DNA from: Clostridium sp. MD294
Lineage (GTDB): Bacteria > Bacillota > Clostridia > Lachnospirales > Anaerotignaceae
Length of the DNA stretch: 64,000 bases
Assembly: GCF_000364165.2 (NCBI RefSeq)
Contig: NZ_CP097810.1
Span: forward strand, 1,240,001-1,304,000
Reading direction: 5' to 3'
The position numbers and the translations under genes are program-made. This document shows, one piece after another, positions 53,734 to 63,314 of the stretch; the first letter of the stretch is position 1, and each line of letters starts with the position of its first letter. The notes under the pieces were generated by a model, which was not told where the DNA came from, did no database searches, and was given only the letters and a program-made list of their open reading frames with translations.

Positions 53734-54035
53734 TCTTTCTATAAAAAATTATTTCATTATAACTTTATAGGGATACTACAATGGCAAACATAATAAGGAA
53801 TAAAAATCCATGTATCATACTAATATCAGAAAATTTTTATTAGAGTAGTCTATTTTATTTTGATAGTAGTAACTTGTGTTATAATTAGCACTAACACTAT
53901 ATTGTTATGTGAGATACACCAAACCATCAAATTCAACATAAACTATTATATCTCTAAATTACCCCCAATTATATACATACAACATCTTTCAAGGAAGATT
54001 TCAAAGAACACTGATAATTCTTGAATTGGTTGCAG
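53734..54035. other. Intergenic region without a visible gene
   Basis: No frame with a ribosome-binding site and no clear repeat was found in this stretch between the octanucleotide-repeat terminator and the EAL fragment. Confidence 0.5.
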
Positions 54036-54197
54036 GTGATTGCTTTACAGTCAAAAGTAGATATTTCTACTGGCAAGATTGTCAATACTGAAGCATTGGT
54101 GCATTAGAAATATGCAAACATAGGTTTTATTCAGACTGATAAATGTATACCTCTGTTTGAAAAGGTAGGATTTATACAGTAGCTGACTCTTTAATTG
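54036..54197 (+). pseudogene. EAL-domain (c-di-GMP phosphodiesterase) fragment
   Basis: In frame from 54036: LQSKVDISTGKIVNTEALVH, a TAG, then YANIGFIQTDKCIPLFEKVG, then stops. This is the beginning of an EAL domain (QPKVDL.TGKIVGAEALVRW, then GFIPPDKFIPLFEKNG). The EAL Glu-Ala-Leu itself is retained (TEALV), but stop codons and the missing rest make it nonfunctional. It lies just before the chemoreceptor gene. Confidence 0.82.
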
Positions 54198-54276
54198 ATG
54201 AGTAGCTATTGTTCGACAATTAATTATAACAACAAAATTAAATATTTAATTCGTGAATATATGGAGGAAGAATATC

Positions 54277-56064
54277 ATGTTAAAAAACATAAAAGTGAAA
54301 AAAAGTTTGTTGCTTGGCTATGGTATTACTATTGGAGTTTCTGTGCTACTGATTGTTACTAGCCTATTTATGATGCTCAATATTAAAAACAACTATGATG
54401 TGTTGCTTGATGAAGATGCTCAGGCAAATCAATATATTTTATACTGTCGTGTCAATGCACTGTTGACTGGACGAAACATTCGTGATTCCTATCTTGTCCC
54501 AGACTCTGATGCAAATGAAGGATTGCTTCAATCTGCAGAAAAAGCACATGATAACCTATTTACTAATATAGAATTGCTGAAGGAGCATTTTCCATCTGAG
54601 CTGGAACGTAGTATATTGGATAACTATGTTGAGATAGCAACTAATTGGGCTAGTACAAATCCGCAACTTATTGAATGGCATCGTCAGTATGATAGAACTG
54701 GAGATGAATCGTATCTCCAGAAGGGTATTCAGTTTATCTATGAAACAGATACATTTGATCAAGAGAAAATGGCTGCAGCTGCAACAGAACTAGACAATTA
54801 TTTAGTTCAGGCTATGGCTGACAAACGAGAACGTATTGAATTTGAAATCACCGTTATTATTGCTATTGTAGCTGTAGCTGCAGTTGTCGCCGCTATTGCA
54901 GTGATTGCACTAGCACTTAGTATTATTAAGACAATCACTATTCCTGTTGCTCAAGTTCAAAATGCTCTAGTTGGATTTTCACAGGGTAATCTAGATATTA
55001 CTGTTGACTATCAAAGTAAGAACGAATTAGGAATAATGTGTAATGCCCTACGCCGTAGCCAAGTAATTCTCTCTGATGTTATTCAGGATGAAGCATATCT
55101 GCTAGAAGAGATGGCAGAAGGAAATTTTGATGTGTATAGCAAGGACAGATCTATGTATGTTGGTGCACTGGAAACCGTCATCAAATCTATTAGAGGCATT
55201 AATCATCAACTCAGTGATACACTTTTACAAATTGCTCAAGGTACAGACCAAGTTTCTGCTGGTGCAGATCAAGTGTCAACTGGTGCTCAGTCATTAGCTC
55301 AGGGGGCTACCGAGCAGGCCAGCACACTTCAGGAATTGACAGCAACTATTACAGAAATTTCAGAAGCATCACAGCAGACTGATATTGCTGCTAAAGATGC
55401 AAAAACTAGTGTTCAAGCAGCAGGTACACAGGTACAAAAAATGAATGAACAGGTAGATGTTTTAAATCAGGCAATGAACAAAATTGCACTTTCTTCTCAG
55501 GAAATGGGCAAAATTATCAAGACTATAGAAGATATTGCGTTCCAGACGAATATCTTGGCACTGAATGCCGCAGTTGAAGCTGCTCGTGCTGGTGATGCTG
55601 GAAAGGGTTTTGCAGTAGTAGCAGATGAGGTACGTAACTTGGCAGCAAAATCAGACGAATCAGCCAAAGCAACTAAGGATTTGATTGATAGTGCTATTAG
55701 CTCAGTTCAAGATGGAAGTGATATTGTTGAGCAGGTTACACAGGCTTTAATTGAATGTAAGAGATTGACTGACGATGTTGTAAGTCGTGTAGATGTGGTT
55801 ACTGATGGTGTTGAAGTTCAAACAAGTTCTATTAAACAAGTGACACAAAGTATTGACCAGCTTGCTTCTGTGGTTCAAACAAACTCTGCTACAAGTGAAG
55901 AGTCTGCGGCGGCAAGTGAGGAACTTGCTAGTCAAGCTACTGCTATGAAAAGTCTGGTTAGACGTTTTAATCTTCGTCGTACAGATGGTAATATCCATTC
56001 AACAGAGTCCGTTGCTTATAGTAAAGATGTTGTTACTGATGATATAAGTACAGATAAATACTAA
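54277..56064 (+). CDS. Methyl-accepting chemotaxis protein
   Basis: 595 residues from the ATG at 54277 with GGAGG nine bases upstream. TM1 (about 10-34), an exported four-helix-type sensor domain with [21 protein letters not shown]2 (about 192-222), HAMP, and a cytoplasmic signalling region with hairpin tip [20 protein letters not shown]. No C-terminal receptor pentapeptide is seen. Codon use is visibly more GC-rich than the neighbours (GCC, CGT, CTG more frequent), suggesting a different origin. No other chemotaxis genes lie in the window; it needs CheA/CheW elsewhere. Two terminators follow. Confidence 0.94.
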   Translation: MLKNIKVKKSLLLGYGITIGVSVLLIVTSLFMMLNIKNNYDVLLDEDAQANQYILYCRVNALLTGRNIRDSYLVPDSDANEGLLQSAEKAHDNLFTNIELLKEHFPSELERSILDNYVEIATNWASTNPQLIEWHRQYDRTGDESYLQKGIQFIYETDTFDQEKMAAAATELDNYLVQAMADKRERIEFEITVIIAIVAVAAVVAAIAVIALALSIIKTITIPVAQVQNALVGFSQGNLDITVDYQSKNELGIMCNALRRSQVILSDVIQDEAYLLEEMAEGNFDVYSKDRSMYVGALETVIKSIRGINHQLSDTLLQIAQGTDQVSAGADQVSTGAQSLAQGATEQASTLQELTATITEISEASQQTDIAAKDAKTSVQAAGTQVQKMNEQVDVLNQAMNKIALSSQEMGKIIKTIEDIAFQTNILALNAAVEAARAGDAGKGFAVVADEVRNLAAKSDESAKATKDLIDSAISSVQDGSDIVEQVTQALIECKRLTDDVVSRVDVVTDGVEVQTSSIKQVTQSIDQLASVVQTNSATSEESAAASEELASQATAMKSLVRRFNLRRTDGNIHSTESVAYSKDVVTDDISTDKY

Positions 56065-56115
56065 AAAAATAAATCGAAATTGTTTAAATAGAAAGAAATT
56101 TTAAATGAGATATTG

Positions 56116-56158
56116 GAACAAGAAATGCTATTATTTTGTATTTCTTGTTCTTTTATTT
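56116..56158 (+). terminator. First terminator after the chemoreceptor gene
   Basis: Stem GAACAAGAAAT (56116-56126) with ATTTCTTGTTC (56140-56150), followed by TTTTATTTT. Confidence 0.85.
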
Positions 56159-56180
56159 TGTAACTTTTTATTTTTAAATT

Positions 56181-56237
56181 TTGAGTGTCTATTAAAAAAT
56201 TTTTTTTCAAAAAATATTATAGACATTCAATTTTTTT
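56181..56237 (+). terminator. Second terminator after the chemoreceptor gene
   Basis: Stem TTGAGTGTCTAT (56181-56192) with ATAGACATTCAA (56219-56230), one mismatch, with an A/T-run loop, followed by TTTTTTT. Confidence 0.75.
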
Positions 56238-56761
56238 GTCATTTTAATATATATTTTTAGCAATATAACAAAAATTTTTAAAGCATTTTTTTGAGTGAAG
56301 CAAGTGATTAACAAATAAATAGATATCACAAAAAATTAGTATATAAGTATGGTTTTGTATTGATTACAAGTAGAAAATTGAAATATATTATTGTATGCTT
56401 GTTTGTATAATTTATACTTTGGTCAGTGTTAAGTGAATGTTCACTGAACATTTAGCACTATTATAATGAAAAATAAAATAGTTTTAAACTAAAATTATAT
56501 GGACATATGAAAGAAACATAAAAAAGAAAAATATATAAAACATTATACTAAATAATAAAAAGTATGATGTATAATATAAAAGATTATTATTTCATATAAA
56601 AAAAGCTACCAATTTTTTGGTAACTTTTTAGTATATATATTTTTTAATTGTGATTTTTTTTAAGTTTAGCAAATGAGTATCTTTCTAAACTTTAATGTTT
56701 TGCTAAATAATTTATTATCATCAAAACATTAATTACTTTTCTCATAGTATTAACAGTAAAA
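56238..56761. other. Intergenic region with a palindrome and bidirectional terminator
   Basis: No gene is visible in 524 bp. A long imperfect palindrome spans 56425-56459, centred on TGTTCAcTGAACA, which resembles an operator. A terminator at 56599-56630 (TACCAA/TTGGTA with flanking A and T runs) would stop minus-strand transcripts from the BlaR1-like gene, and also works on the plus strand. Confidence 0.65.
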
Positions 56762-58684
56762 TCATGAAACAATATATGTAATTCCTTTCAATGATTGGTC
56801 AGGATAATAGAGAGAAACGATATAATAAGAGCCATCAGCTATAGCAACTTTAATATCAACTGTTGTTTTTTTACTATCATCAATATTTATAAAATTGGCC
56901 GATACTATATTTATTTTATCTTGCTTTTGTTCTACAATAGATTTTGCTTTATTTATCCAAATTTTATCTTGCAATATCTGTTGTTTATTTTCAGTATTTA
57001 TAATTTTTGTTTGTTGTAATTGATAATTTTGACTGGAACGACTTATTTCTATATTATCTGTTTGGGATATCCAAACAGCATAATTCCAATTTAATTCATG
57101 TGGCATATCTCCTTTTGGGTACAGTCTGATAAACCAACCATCAGGCTGTATATCACTATTTTGATAAAAAGTTGCGTTAATTTGCAATTCTGATGTATCT
57201 ATATCAAATAAATTTTCAATATTTTGTTTTGCTATATCAATTGCTTTTTGTTGTGTTATATCATTGCTGCTAGTAATAGCGAATGCTGGTATAGACTCTT
57301 TATAACGTAATGACAAAGCATAATTTACTTTTAATCTCCACTCAACTAATTGTAATAATTCTTCCTCTGTCAATTCACGTTCTGGATAATGATATATTTT
57401 ATTATTAAAATCAATATAAAATTCTTGTGTTCCTTCTTCAAGAGGTAATTCCTTTTGTGGTCTTATTCCATAATATATATATTGCTCTCTAAGCAATTTT
57501 AGTCTTTGCTGTTCAAAATCTGTCAAATCTCTTGTTGTAATATCAACATTTGTATTGAAATCGTCTACAAATTTGTAAATTACTTTTAATTGATGCTCTG
57601 TTAATGTTTTAGCAAAATGCTGGTTAATGGTATGTATTGAGTTATTTTGATATTGTTGTTTGTTTTCATTTGTAGTATTATTTTTTTGATTTGCGTTAAT
57701 AGTGTAAAAATCAAAAAAATTAGAACACAAAATAACTGCAAACATACAAAATAATGTAATCATAACTCTTTTATATTTTTTTTCGTTTTTAATCACATCA
57801 ATTCTCCTCCTTAATATATTTTTATTTTTGCAGTTTTCTGAAAAACTAGAAAAAAATAAACTTCTTTTTTTACTGTGTTGAATTTGATTTAAAAGCATAT
57901 TTCCATATTTTATTTTACTATCTATATCCATATTTTTTGTTACTGTTTCATCACAAGAATATTCACAAGCTTCTTGTATGGTACAGAGTGCGAAATAGGA
58001 TATAGGATTAAACCAATGTATGATATGAATAAATAATGCAAACCATCTATATAATATATCTTTTCTTTTATAGTGAGTTAGTTCGTGTTTTAGTATCATA
58101 GTAAAGTCTTCCATAGTAAAATCTATATCAGGTAGTATTATAATGGGTTTCCATATTCCAACAGAGATAGGAGAAATAGGTAATGTGCTTTTTTTCAATA
58201 TAACAGTTTTATTTATATTCATTTTGGAACAAACAGTTTTAATACAATGAATATATTGTTGACTTGTCACTTCTGTTGTATTTTTTAATACTCTTTGGAA
58301 ACGAATATAGTGACATATATAATATGAAAAACAAGCGAAAAAACCTATGATATAAATACAATAAATGATTTGTTTTGCTGAAATTACATGATATATAGAG
58401 TATTCACTATTTTGTTTTAATTCTAATAAAGTAGTATTTTCTAAATGTAATGGAATATCATTTAATATTGTTTCATGATTTATATTTTGTTGTTGATATT
58501 GTATTGTTTTATGGAAGTATTGAAATATATCAATTTTATAGGGAAAGCAATAACAAAATAATACAAATGTCCAAATATAGTAATACCAAACACCACCATA
58601 TTTTTTAATAAATATATTTTTTAACATAATAAGACATACTGTAAATAAGCTTCCTAATATTGTCAAATAAAATAAATTTGTCAC
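56762..58684 (-). CDS. BlaR1-like M56 membrane metallopeptidase with non-PBP sensor domain
   Basis: 640 residues, GTG start immediately after the BlaI-like stop (TAAGTG). Four membrane helices in the first 330 residues surround the M56 zinc motif HELTH (about 200) and the conserved HWFNPISYFA. After the last helix (about 330-350), the exported C-terminal 290 residues lack the SxxK/KTG motifs of BlaR1 penicillin-binding sensors. They show KAIDIAKQNIENLF and GWFIRLYPKG blocks instead, so the signal is probably not a beta-lactam. On sensing, the peptidase is expected to inactivate the BlaI-like repressor. Confidence 0.9.
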   Translation of the reverse strand: MTNLFYLTILGSLFTVCLIMLKNIFIKKYGGVWYYYIWTFVLFCYCFPYKIDIFQYFHKTIQYQQQNINHETILNDIPLHLENTTLLELKQNSEYSIYHVISAKQIIYCIYIIGFFACFSYYICHYIRFQRVLKNTTEVTSQQYIHCIKTVCSKMNINKTVILKKSTLPISPISVGIWKPIIILPDIDFTMEDFTMILKHELTHYKRKDILYRWFALFIHIIHWFNPISYFALCTIQEACEYSCDETVTKNMDIDSKIKYGNMLLNQIQHSKKRSLFFSSFSENCKNKNILRRRIDVIKNEKKYKRVMITLFCMFAVILCSNFFDFYTINANQKNNTTNENKQQYQNNSIHTINQHFAKTLTEHQLKVIYKFVDDFNTNVDITTRDLTDFEQQRLKLLREQYIYYGIRPQKELPLEEGTQEFYIDFNNKIYHYPERELTEEELLQLVEWRLKVNYALSLRYKESIPAFAITSSNDITQQKAIDIAKQNIENLFDIDTSELQINATFYQNSDIQPDGWFIRLYPKGDMPHELNWNYAVWISQTDNIEISRSSQNYQLQQTKIINTENKQQILQDKIWINKAKSIVEQKQDKINIVSANFINIDDSKKTTVDIKVAIADGSYYIVSLYYPDQSLKGITYIVS

Positions 58685-59053
58685 TTATTTATCCTCCCTT
58701 TTGTTGAGCATTTCTCTTAACTCATATAAATCCTCCTGACTAATTTCATTATCTGCATAAAGAGCAGCAAAAAAATTTTTAAAAGAGCCTTGATAAAACT
58801 TGTTAATAAGTTTTTTAGAACATAATTTACTATATTCTTTATAAGAAAGTATATAGCTATATAAGTGGTTTCTTCCCTTCCTTTCTGCTTTTAAAAATCC
58901 TTTGTCAACAAGTCTAGAGAGCAATGTTAAAACAGTTGTTGTTTTCCATTGATTATTTGGAATTAATTCTATAATTTGTTTGCTTGTTAAAGGATTATTG
59001 TTGTTCCAAATAATTTTCATAATTTCCATTTCTGCATCTGATATTTTTGGCAT
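58685..59053 (-). CDS. BlaI/MecI-family repressor
   Basis: 122 residues. The winged helix is canonical (ISDAEMEIMKIIWNNNNPLT, then TTVLTLLSRLVDKGFLKAER), followed by the dimerisation helices with the usual Asn/Leu pattern. The family represses its own operon through palindromes of the TACAnnnnTGTA type; two such sites lie upstream at 59073-59110. The cognate sensor follows directly. Confidence 0.94.
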   Translation of the reverse strand: MPKISDAEMEIMKIIWNNNNPLTSKQIIELIPNNQWKTTTVLTLLSRLVDKGFLKAERKGRNHLYSYILSYKEYSKLCSKKLINKFYQGSFKNFFAALYADNEISQEDLYELREMLNKREDK

Positions 59054-59072
59054 AAATCATTCTCCTTTTATT

Positions 59073-59110
59073 CTACAATATGTAGTTTTATTTTATTCTA
59101 CAATATGTAG
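59073..59110 (-). promoter_or_regulatory. Two tandem BlaI-type operators
   Basis: CTACAATATGTAG occurs at 59073-59085 and 59098-59110 in a 25-bp direct repeat with identical flanks. Each is a TACA/TGTA palindrome as bound by BlaI/MecI, spaced to occupy one face of the DNA near the start of the repressor gene. Confidence 0.88.
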
Positions 59111-59190
59111 TTTTAATTGTCAATAAAAAAATGAAATGATTTTCAAATGAATATGAATAATAAAAATACCTACTAAAATAAAAATGTCTG

Positions 59191-59250
59191 TTGAATAATA
59201 TTTATATTATAAATAGATAATTTGTGTAAAAATAGAAAAGCCCTTGAAAG
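59191..59250 (+). repeat. 60-bp direct repeat, copy 2
   Basis: Matches 52031-52090 at about 50 of 60 positions without gaps. The right end is part of the terminator at 59239-59270. The first bases resemble the end of the tuf fragment (GAATAATATTTAT against GAGTAATATTTAT), but no EF-Tu codons precede. Confidence 0.8.
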
Positions 59251-59270
59251 CTTTATACTTTCAAGGGACT
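59239..59270. terminator. Bidirectional terminator after the activase gene
   Basis: Perfect 10-bp stem CCCTTGAAAG (59241-59250) with CTTTCAAGGG (59258-59267), extended by AAG/CTT. It lies three bases from the activase stop and would stop the minus-strand metabolic operon. Confidence 0.85.
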
Positions 59271-59272
59271 TA

Positions 59273-60169
59273 TTATGTAAAATCTGCTAATTCTATACCT
59301 ATTTTTGTTAAAATATTTTTGAAATAATCCATTTTTTGCTTTGTTGGTGTTTGAAAATCTGATGATGGCAGTTCTAAAGCAAGTGCTTGATATTTTGCAA
59401 AACCTAATTGATGATAAGGAAGTAATTCTATGCGTGCATGTGGTAAATACTTTTTTACAAATTTTCCACTTTCAAAAATATTTTCTTGATAAGCATTCAC
59501 TCCTTCAATTACAGGAATACGTATTACAATTTCTGCACCTGTTTCCCCTAATCGTTTCATATTTTTTAGTATTTTTTCATTAGATACACCAGTAAACTTT
59601 TTATGCTGTGTAGAATTCATATGTTTTAAATCCATAAAAATTAAATCCATGCGTTTTAATATAGGCAACATTTCATCAAAATCAAAATATCCACTGGTTT
59701 CTATATCTAAGCTATAACCTAAGTCATATAATTTTGAAGAAAGTTCATCAAGAAATTGCTTTTGTAGAGTAGCCTCACCACCAGAAAATGTAATTCCTCC
59801 ACCACTTTTTCTATAAAACAAACTATGTTTTTCTACCTCTTCAATAATTTCCTCTACACTTTTTTGTACTACCATATTTTTACGTGCTTGTTTTGGACAA
59901 ACAGTAGCACAATAACCGCAGGCTGTGCATTTTTTTCTATTTTCTGGCTGATTAAGTGCTATATTGATGTCTTGAGGGCAAACTCTTTTACATTCGCCAC
60001 AAACAATACAAAGTTTTTCATAAAATCCTATTTTGTATTGCTGTGTAATACCCTCTGGATTAGAACACCATTTGCAGTGCAAAGGACAGCCTGCAAAAAA
60101 AATTGTGGTACGTATACCATCACCATCATTTACAGAAAAAGGTTGAAGCTGCATAAAATATCCTTTCAT
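59273..60169 (-). CDS. Glycyl-radical enzyme activase (PflA-like radical SAM)
   Basis: 298 residues from the ATG at 60169 with GGAGG six bases upstream; the longer frame to 60253 overlaps the enzyme gene's end and is rejected. The radical SAM motif is GCPLHCKWC (Cys 28, 32, 35). Two extra iron-sulfur clusters are in CIVCGECKRVC and CTACGYCATVC (about 54-93), as in activases of PFL-like dehydratases and decarboxylases rather than of PFL itself. GGGITFSGGEATLQ is the SAM-binding GGE region. It installs the glycyl radical on the product of the upstream gene. Confidence 0.93.
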   Translation of the reverse strand: MKGYFMQLQPFSVNDGDGIRTTIFFAGCPLHCKWCSNPEGITQQYKIGFYEKLCIVCGECKRVCPQDINIALNQPENRKKCTACGYCATVCPKQARKNMVVQKSVEEIIEEVEKHSLFYRKSGGGITFSGGEATLQKQFLDELSSKLYDLGYSLDIETSGYFDFDEMLPILKRMDLIFMDLKHMNSTQHKKFTGVSNEKILKNMKRLGETGAEIVIRIPVIEGVNAYQENIFESGKFVKKYLPHARIELLPYHQLGFAKYQALALELPSSDFQTPTKQKMDYFKNILTKIGIELADFT

Positions 60170-60193
60170 AAATTGCCTCCTATATATAAAATA

Positions 60194-60224
60194 CAGTAAG
60201 AACTGTAAAAATAAGTTCTTACTG
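60194..60224 (-). terminator. Hairpin between the glycyl-radical enzyme and its activase
   Basis: Perfect 11-bp stem CAGTAAGAACT (60194-60204) with AGTTCTTACTG (60214-60224). On the minus strand it is followed by TATTTTATATA, a weak T tract, so partial termination or mRNA processing may lower activase relative to enzyme. Confidence 0.6.
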
Positions 60225-60233
60225 TGATTTGTA

Positions 60234-62606
60234 TTAAAAGCTTTCATGTGCATTTCTTGCCATAATAGAGTCTTGCATAGATTTTGAGAGATTGACGAAC
60301 TGTGTGCTGTATCCAGCTACACGTACAAGCAAATCTTTATAATTTTCAGGATGTGCTTGAGCATCTTTTAGTACTTCATTAGAAATTGTGTTAAATTGCA
60401 CATGAAATGCACCTAATGCAAAATAAGACTGAAGCATCGCACCAAGATTTGCACGACCACGCTTTGTTGCAACTAAATCATGATTTAAACGTAAATTCAA
60501 TAATGTGCCTCCACTATGAATATCATGGCTCAATTTTGCAGAAGAACGTAAAGCTGCCAAACAAGTAGAAGTGTCTGTTCCAGTATAAGGAGATACTCCT
60601 TCATTAATAGGGTCTTTTGCTTTTCTGCCGTCAGGTGTTGCACCTAATACTTTTCCTGTAGGCAAATAATTTGAAATACCCATAAATGCCGTTACAAAAT
60701 GATGTCCATAAATATCATTGTAAGATGTAACATCTTTATAAAAATAATCTGCTAATTTTTTGGCAATGCTGTCTACATAATCGTCATCGTTACCATATTT
60801 AGGTACAGCTTGTGCTTTGGCACGCAATGTTTCATAGCCTTCCCAGTTGTGATTAAGAGCATCAATAATATCAGACATAGTAGCAATATTGTCTTCAAAT
60901 ACTAATTTTTTGATAACTGCCAAAGAATTAGCTGTAACAGATAGACCAACGCCTGTAAATACAGGACCTATATTATATTTTGCACCACCATCAACTAAAT
61001 CTTTGCCATTTTTTAAACAATATTCATTGCAGGCAGAAAGAAAAGGTCTAGGAGCTTGTTCTTTATGTATTTTTTGAGCAGTAAGTAAACTAATAACACC
61101 ATGTTTTACCATAAATGAAAATTGACGTAATACTGCTTGTTCTACTTCTTCATAATTCTGAAATGTTTTAGGGTCTTTTTCAGATAATGCAACTAGTTCT
61201 CCGCTCAAACGACTTTTACCTTCATTTAATGCAAATTCAAGTGCAGCAGCAAAACTGATGTTACAGGAAGAAGTCCATTCAAATGTTTTTCTGGAGTGAG
61301 GTACAACACAGCCGCAGTTGTTCCAGTCTTTGGCATCTTCAGGAGAATAACCTAAATTGCTCAACATTTGGTAACCAGTGCGGTCACTGTGAATAGCAGG
61401 AAAACCGCAGCCAGTAGATACTAATTCTGTAACAGCTTCCATAAATTCAGAGGGACAATCAGGATGAATACGACAGCTTAATGTAGGCTGATGACATTTT
61501 GTTTCTTTTGTAGCTTGTATTGCCATGTAAGAAATAGTGTTTGTACCATCTTTTCCGTCTACTGTAGTACCACCTACTGTTAAATTTTCAAAATTAGTAT
61601 AACCTGCAAAAAAGTCAGCTGTATTTGCTGAAATTGTCCATGCCCATTCACTATATTTTAACCATAAACATTCTACTAATTCTAGTGCTGTATTATAATC
61701 AATTTTACCAGCTTCTTCATCTGCTTTGTAATAAGGATACATATATTGGTCAAAACGTCCTGGATTGAGTGCTAAAGGATTTTCAGAAATAATACCACCT
61801 AATTGAACAAACCATACAAATTGCAATGCTTCACGAAAAGATGTAGGAGGATTTTCTGGAACTCTTTCGCAAACTTCTGCAATTTCTAATAGTTCTAATT
61901 TTCTGATAGTGTCTTTTTCTTCTTGTGCCATTTCTACTGCTTTTTCAGCATAGCGGTTTGCTAAACGAATGATACCATCACAAACTAATATGATAGAATG
62001 ATAAAATGTAATTTTGTCTTTTTCTTCAGCAATAGCTTCATTCAGTTGTGAAATATGTTCTTGAGCTTCTTTTTTGATGCCAGAAAAGCCTTTTGGAAAT
62101 AATTGGTCAATATAGTCTGGAGAAATCTCGCCAATTCCATTACGCCATTTGGAGTCAGTGTCTAAAAAACCTGTGTCCACACCAATTTTTTTAGTTTCTT
62201 CAGAAGTGCGTGCTAAAAAAGCATCTTCTACAGATTTTCCTTTCCAATAAGGAAAAATGTTTTCGCGTACAAATTTTCTCTGCTCTTCTGTCATTTCATA
62301 GGGGTCTTGAGGACGTTGAGGAAAATTGTCCATTTCATCATCTACCCATTTCCAAGCAAATTCAGGTGTTAATATACCACATTTGCGAAATTCGCCGCTT
62401 GCTCCAACAATCAATTCTCCTTCAAAAATGTTGACGCAAAGTTCATTACAAGTATCATAAAATGCTTGTGCAGTACGAATAGCCATAGGTAATCCTTCTG
62501 TGCGTTGGAATGATTGTGTCCAAATATTTGCTCTTTCATAGGATATAGAAGGTTTTGTGTTGATATAATTTTGACGGATTTTTTCTACTCTAGGAGTAAT
62601 ACTCAT
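60234..62606 (-). CDS. Glycyl-radical enzyme, PFL-like, substrate unknown
   Basis: 790 residues from the ATG at 62606 (AAAGGTGG upstream). The glycyl-radical loop is VRVAGYSTQF (Gly about 765) and the thiyl-radical Cys is in CGCVVPHSRK (about 433). The two loops and length fit the PFL-like dehydratase/decarboxylase group. The residue after Cys-Val is Val rather than the Glu of GCVEP dehydratases (CutC, HypD and glycerol dehydratase types), which argues against those reactions. An upstream XRE-cupin regulator and downstream activase complete the unit. No shell proteins, transporters or partner subunits are visible to reveal the substrate. Confidence 0.92.
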   Translation of the reverse strand: MSITPRVEKIRQNYINTKPSISYERANIWTQSFQRTEGLPMAIRTAQAFYDTCNELCVNIFEGELIVGASGEFRKCGILTPEFAWKWVDDEMDNFPQRPQDPYEMTEEQRKFVRENIFPYWKGKSVEDAFLARTSEETKKIGVDTGFLDTDSKWRNGIGEISPDYIDQLFPKGFSGIKKEAQEHISQLNEAIAEEKDKITFYHSIILVCDGIIRLANRYAEKAVEMAQEEKDTIRKLELLEIAEVCERVPENPPTSFREALQFVWFVQLGGIISENPLALNPGRFDQYMYPYYKADEEAGKIDYNTALELVECLWLKYSEWAWTISANTADFFAGYTNFENLTVGGTTVDGKDGTNTISYMAIQATKETKCHQPTLSCRIHPDCPSEFMEAVTELVSTGCGFPAIHSDRTGYQMLSNLGYSPEDAKDWNNCGCVVPHSRKTFEWTSSCNISFAAALEFALNEGKSRLSGELVALSEKDPKTFQNYEEVEQAVLRQFSFMVKHGVISLLTAQKIHKEQAPRPFLSACNEYCLKNGKDLVDGGAKYNIGPVFTGVGLSVTANSLAVIKKLVFEDNIATMSDIIDALNHNWEGYETLRAKAQAVPKYGNDDDYVDSIAKKLADYFYKDVTSYNDIYGHHFVTAFMGISNYLPTGKVLGATPDGRKAKDPINEGVSPYTGTDTSTCLAALRSSAKLSHDIHSGGTLLNLRLNHDLVATKRGRANLGAMLQSYFALGAFHVQFNTISNEVLKDAQAHPENYKDLLVRVAGYSTQFVNLSKSMQDSIMARNAHESF

Positions 62607-62625
62607 ATGATTTACCACCTTTCTG

Positions 62626-63180
62626 TTATTTTCTATAAAATATAACCATATACATTATTGCAGTACAATCACCTATATTTTTATAAATATGATTTTGATT
62701 TGCCATATAATGAATACCGTTTTCAGCTTCTACTGTGTATTGTTTTTCACCTACTGTAATGAGAACTGTACCTTGTGAAACAATGATAAGTTCTTCTGTG
62801 CCATATTCATGAGGAGAAGAAGAAGAACAACTGTCTTTGTCCATTTCAATTTGAAGTATTTCAAAACGTCTGTTATCGTCATAAGGAAAAAATGGAAACA
62901 ATCGAAACTGTCCTTCATCACTTAAAAGAGCACGAATGTCTTTTTTATGTATAATTTCTGTTTCCATAGTATCGCCTTCTAATAAAGCGGTAAAAGAAAT
63001 GTGAAGACCTGTGGCAATTTTCCAAAGTGTTGCCACAGTAGGACTAGATTCTCCTCTTTCAATTTGTCCTAACATACTTTTACTTACACCTGTCATATTA
63101 GCAACACTGTCTAAACTCAATTTTTTTTCATTGCGAATTTGTTTTAAATTTGCAGAAATTCTGCTGCTCATAATATCCAT
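62626..63180 (-). CDS. XRE-cupin transcriptional regulator
   Basis: 184 residues, ATG with AAGGAG upstream. Residues 8-63 are the helix-turn-helix (LSLDSVANMTGVSKSMLGQI), and about 110-182 form a cupin barrel (EYGTEELIIVSQGTVLITVG). The cupin probably binds the pathway's small molecule. It lies 20 bases upstream of the glycyl-radical enzyme gene, so likely controls that operon and itself. A 14-bp perfect palindrome (TACGTTATAACGTA) lies 20 bases before its start. Confidence 0.92.
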   Translation of the reverse strand: MDIMSSRISANLKQIRNEKKLSLDSVANMTGVSKSMLGQIERGESSPTVATLWKIATGLHISFTALLEGDTMETEIIHKKDIRALLSDEGQFRLFPFFPYDDNRRFEILQIEMDKDSCSSSSPHEYGTEELIIVSQGTVLITVGEKQYTVEAENGIHYMANQNHIYKNIGDCTAIMYMVIFYRK

Positions 63181-63199
63181 TATATTCTCCTTAATATAG

Positions 63200-63253
63200 T
63201 ACGTTATAACGTATTTATAATTTTAATATAGCATTTTAATAAGAAGTTGTCAA
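63200..63253 (-). promoter_or_regulatory. Promoter and palindromic operator of the glycyl-radical operon
   Basis: TTGACA (63248-63253), 17 bp and TATATT (63225-63230) form a strong minus-strand promoter. The palindrome TACGTTATAACGTA (63200-63213) lies just after the expected start of transcription, where a bound XRE-cupin protein would block elongation. Confidence 0.82.
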
Positions 63254-63314
63254 TTATTTTGACCGTTTTTACGTTCAAAAAGTATTGTATTGTGTTTTTA
63301 GCAGATGAAAGTAG

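Noticed and set aside
56425-56459. LexA box at the intergenic palindrome
   Set aside because: TGTTCAcTGAACA does not match the usual Firmicutes LexA spacing, and no SOS gene is adjacent.
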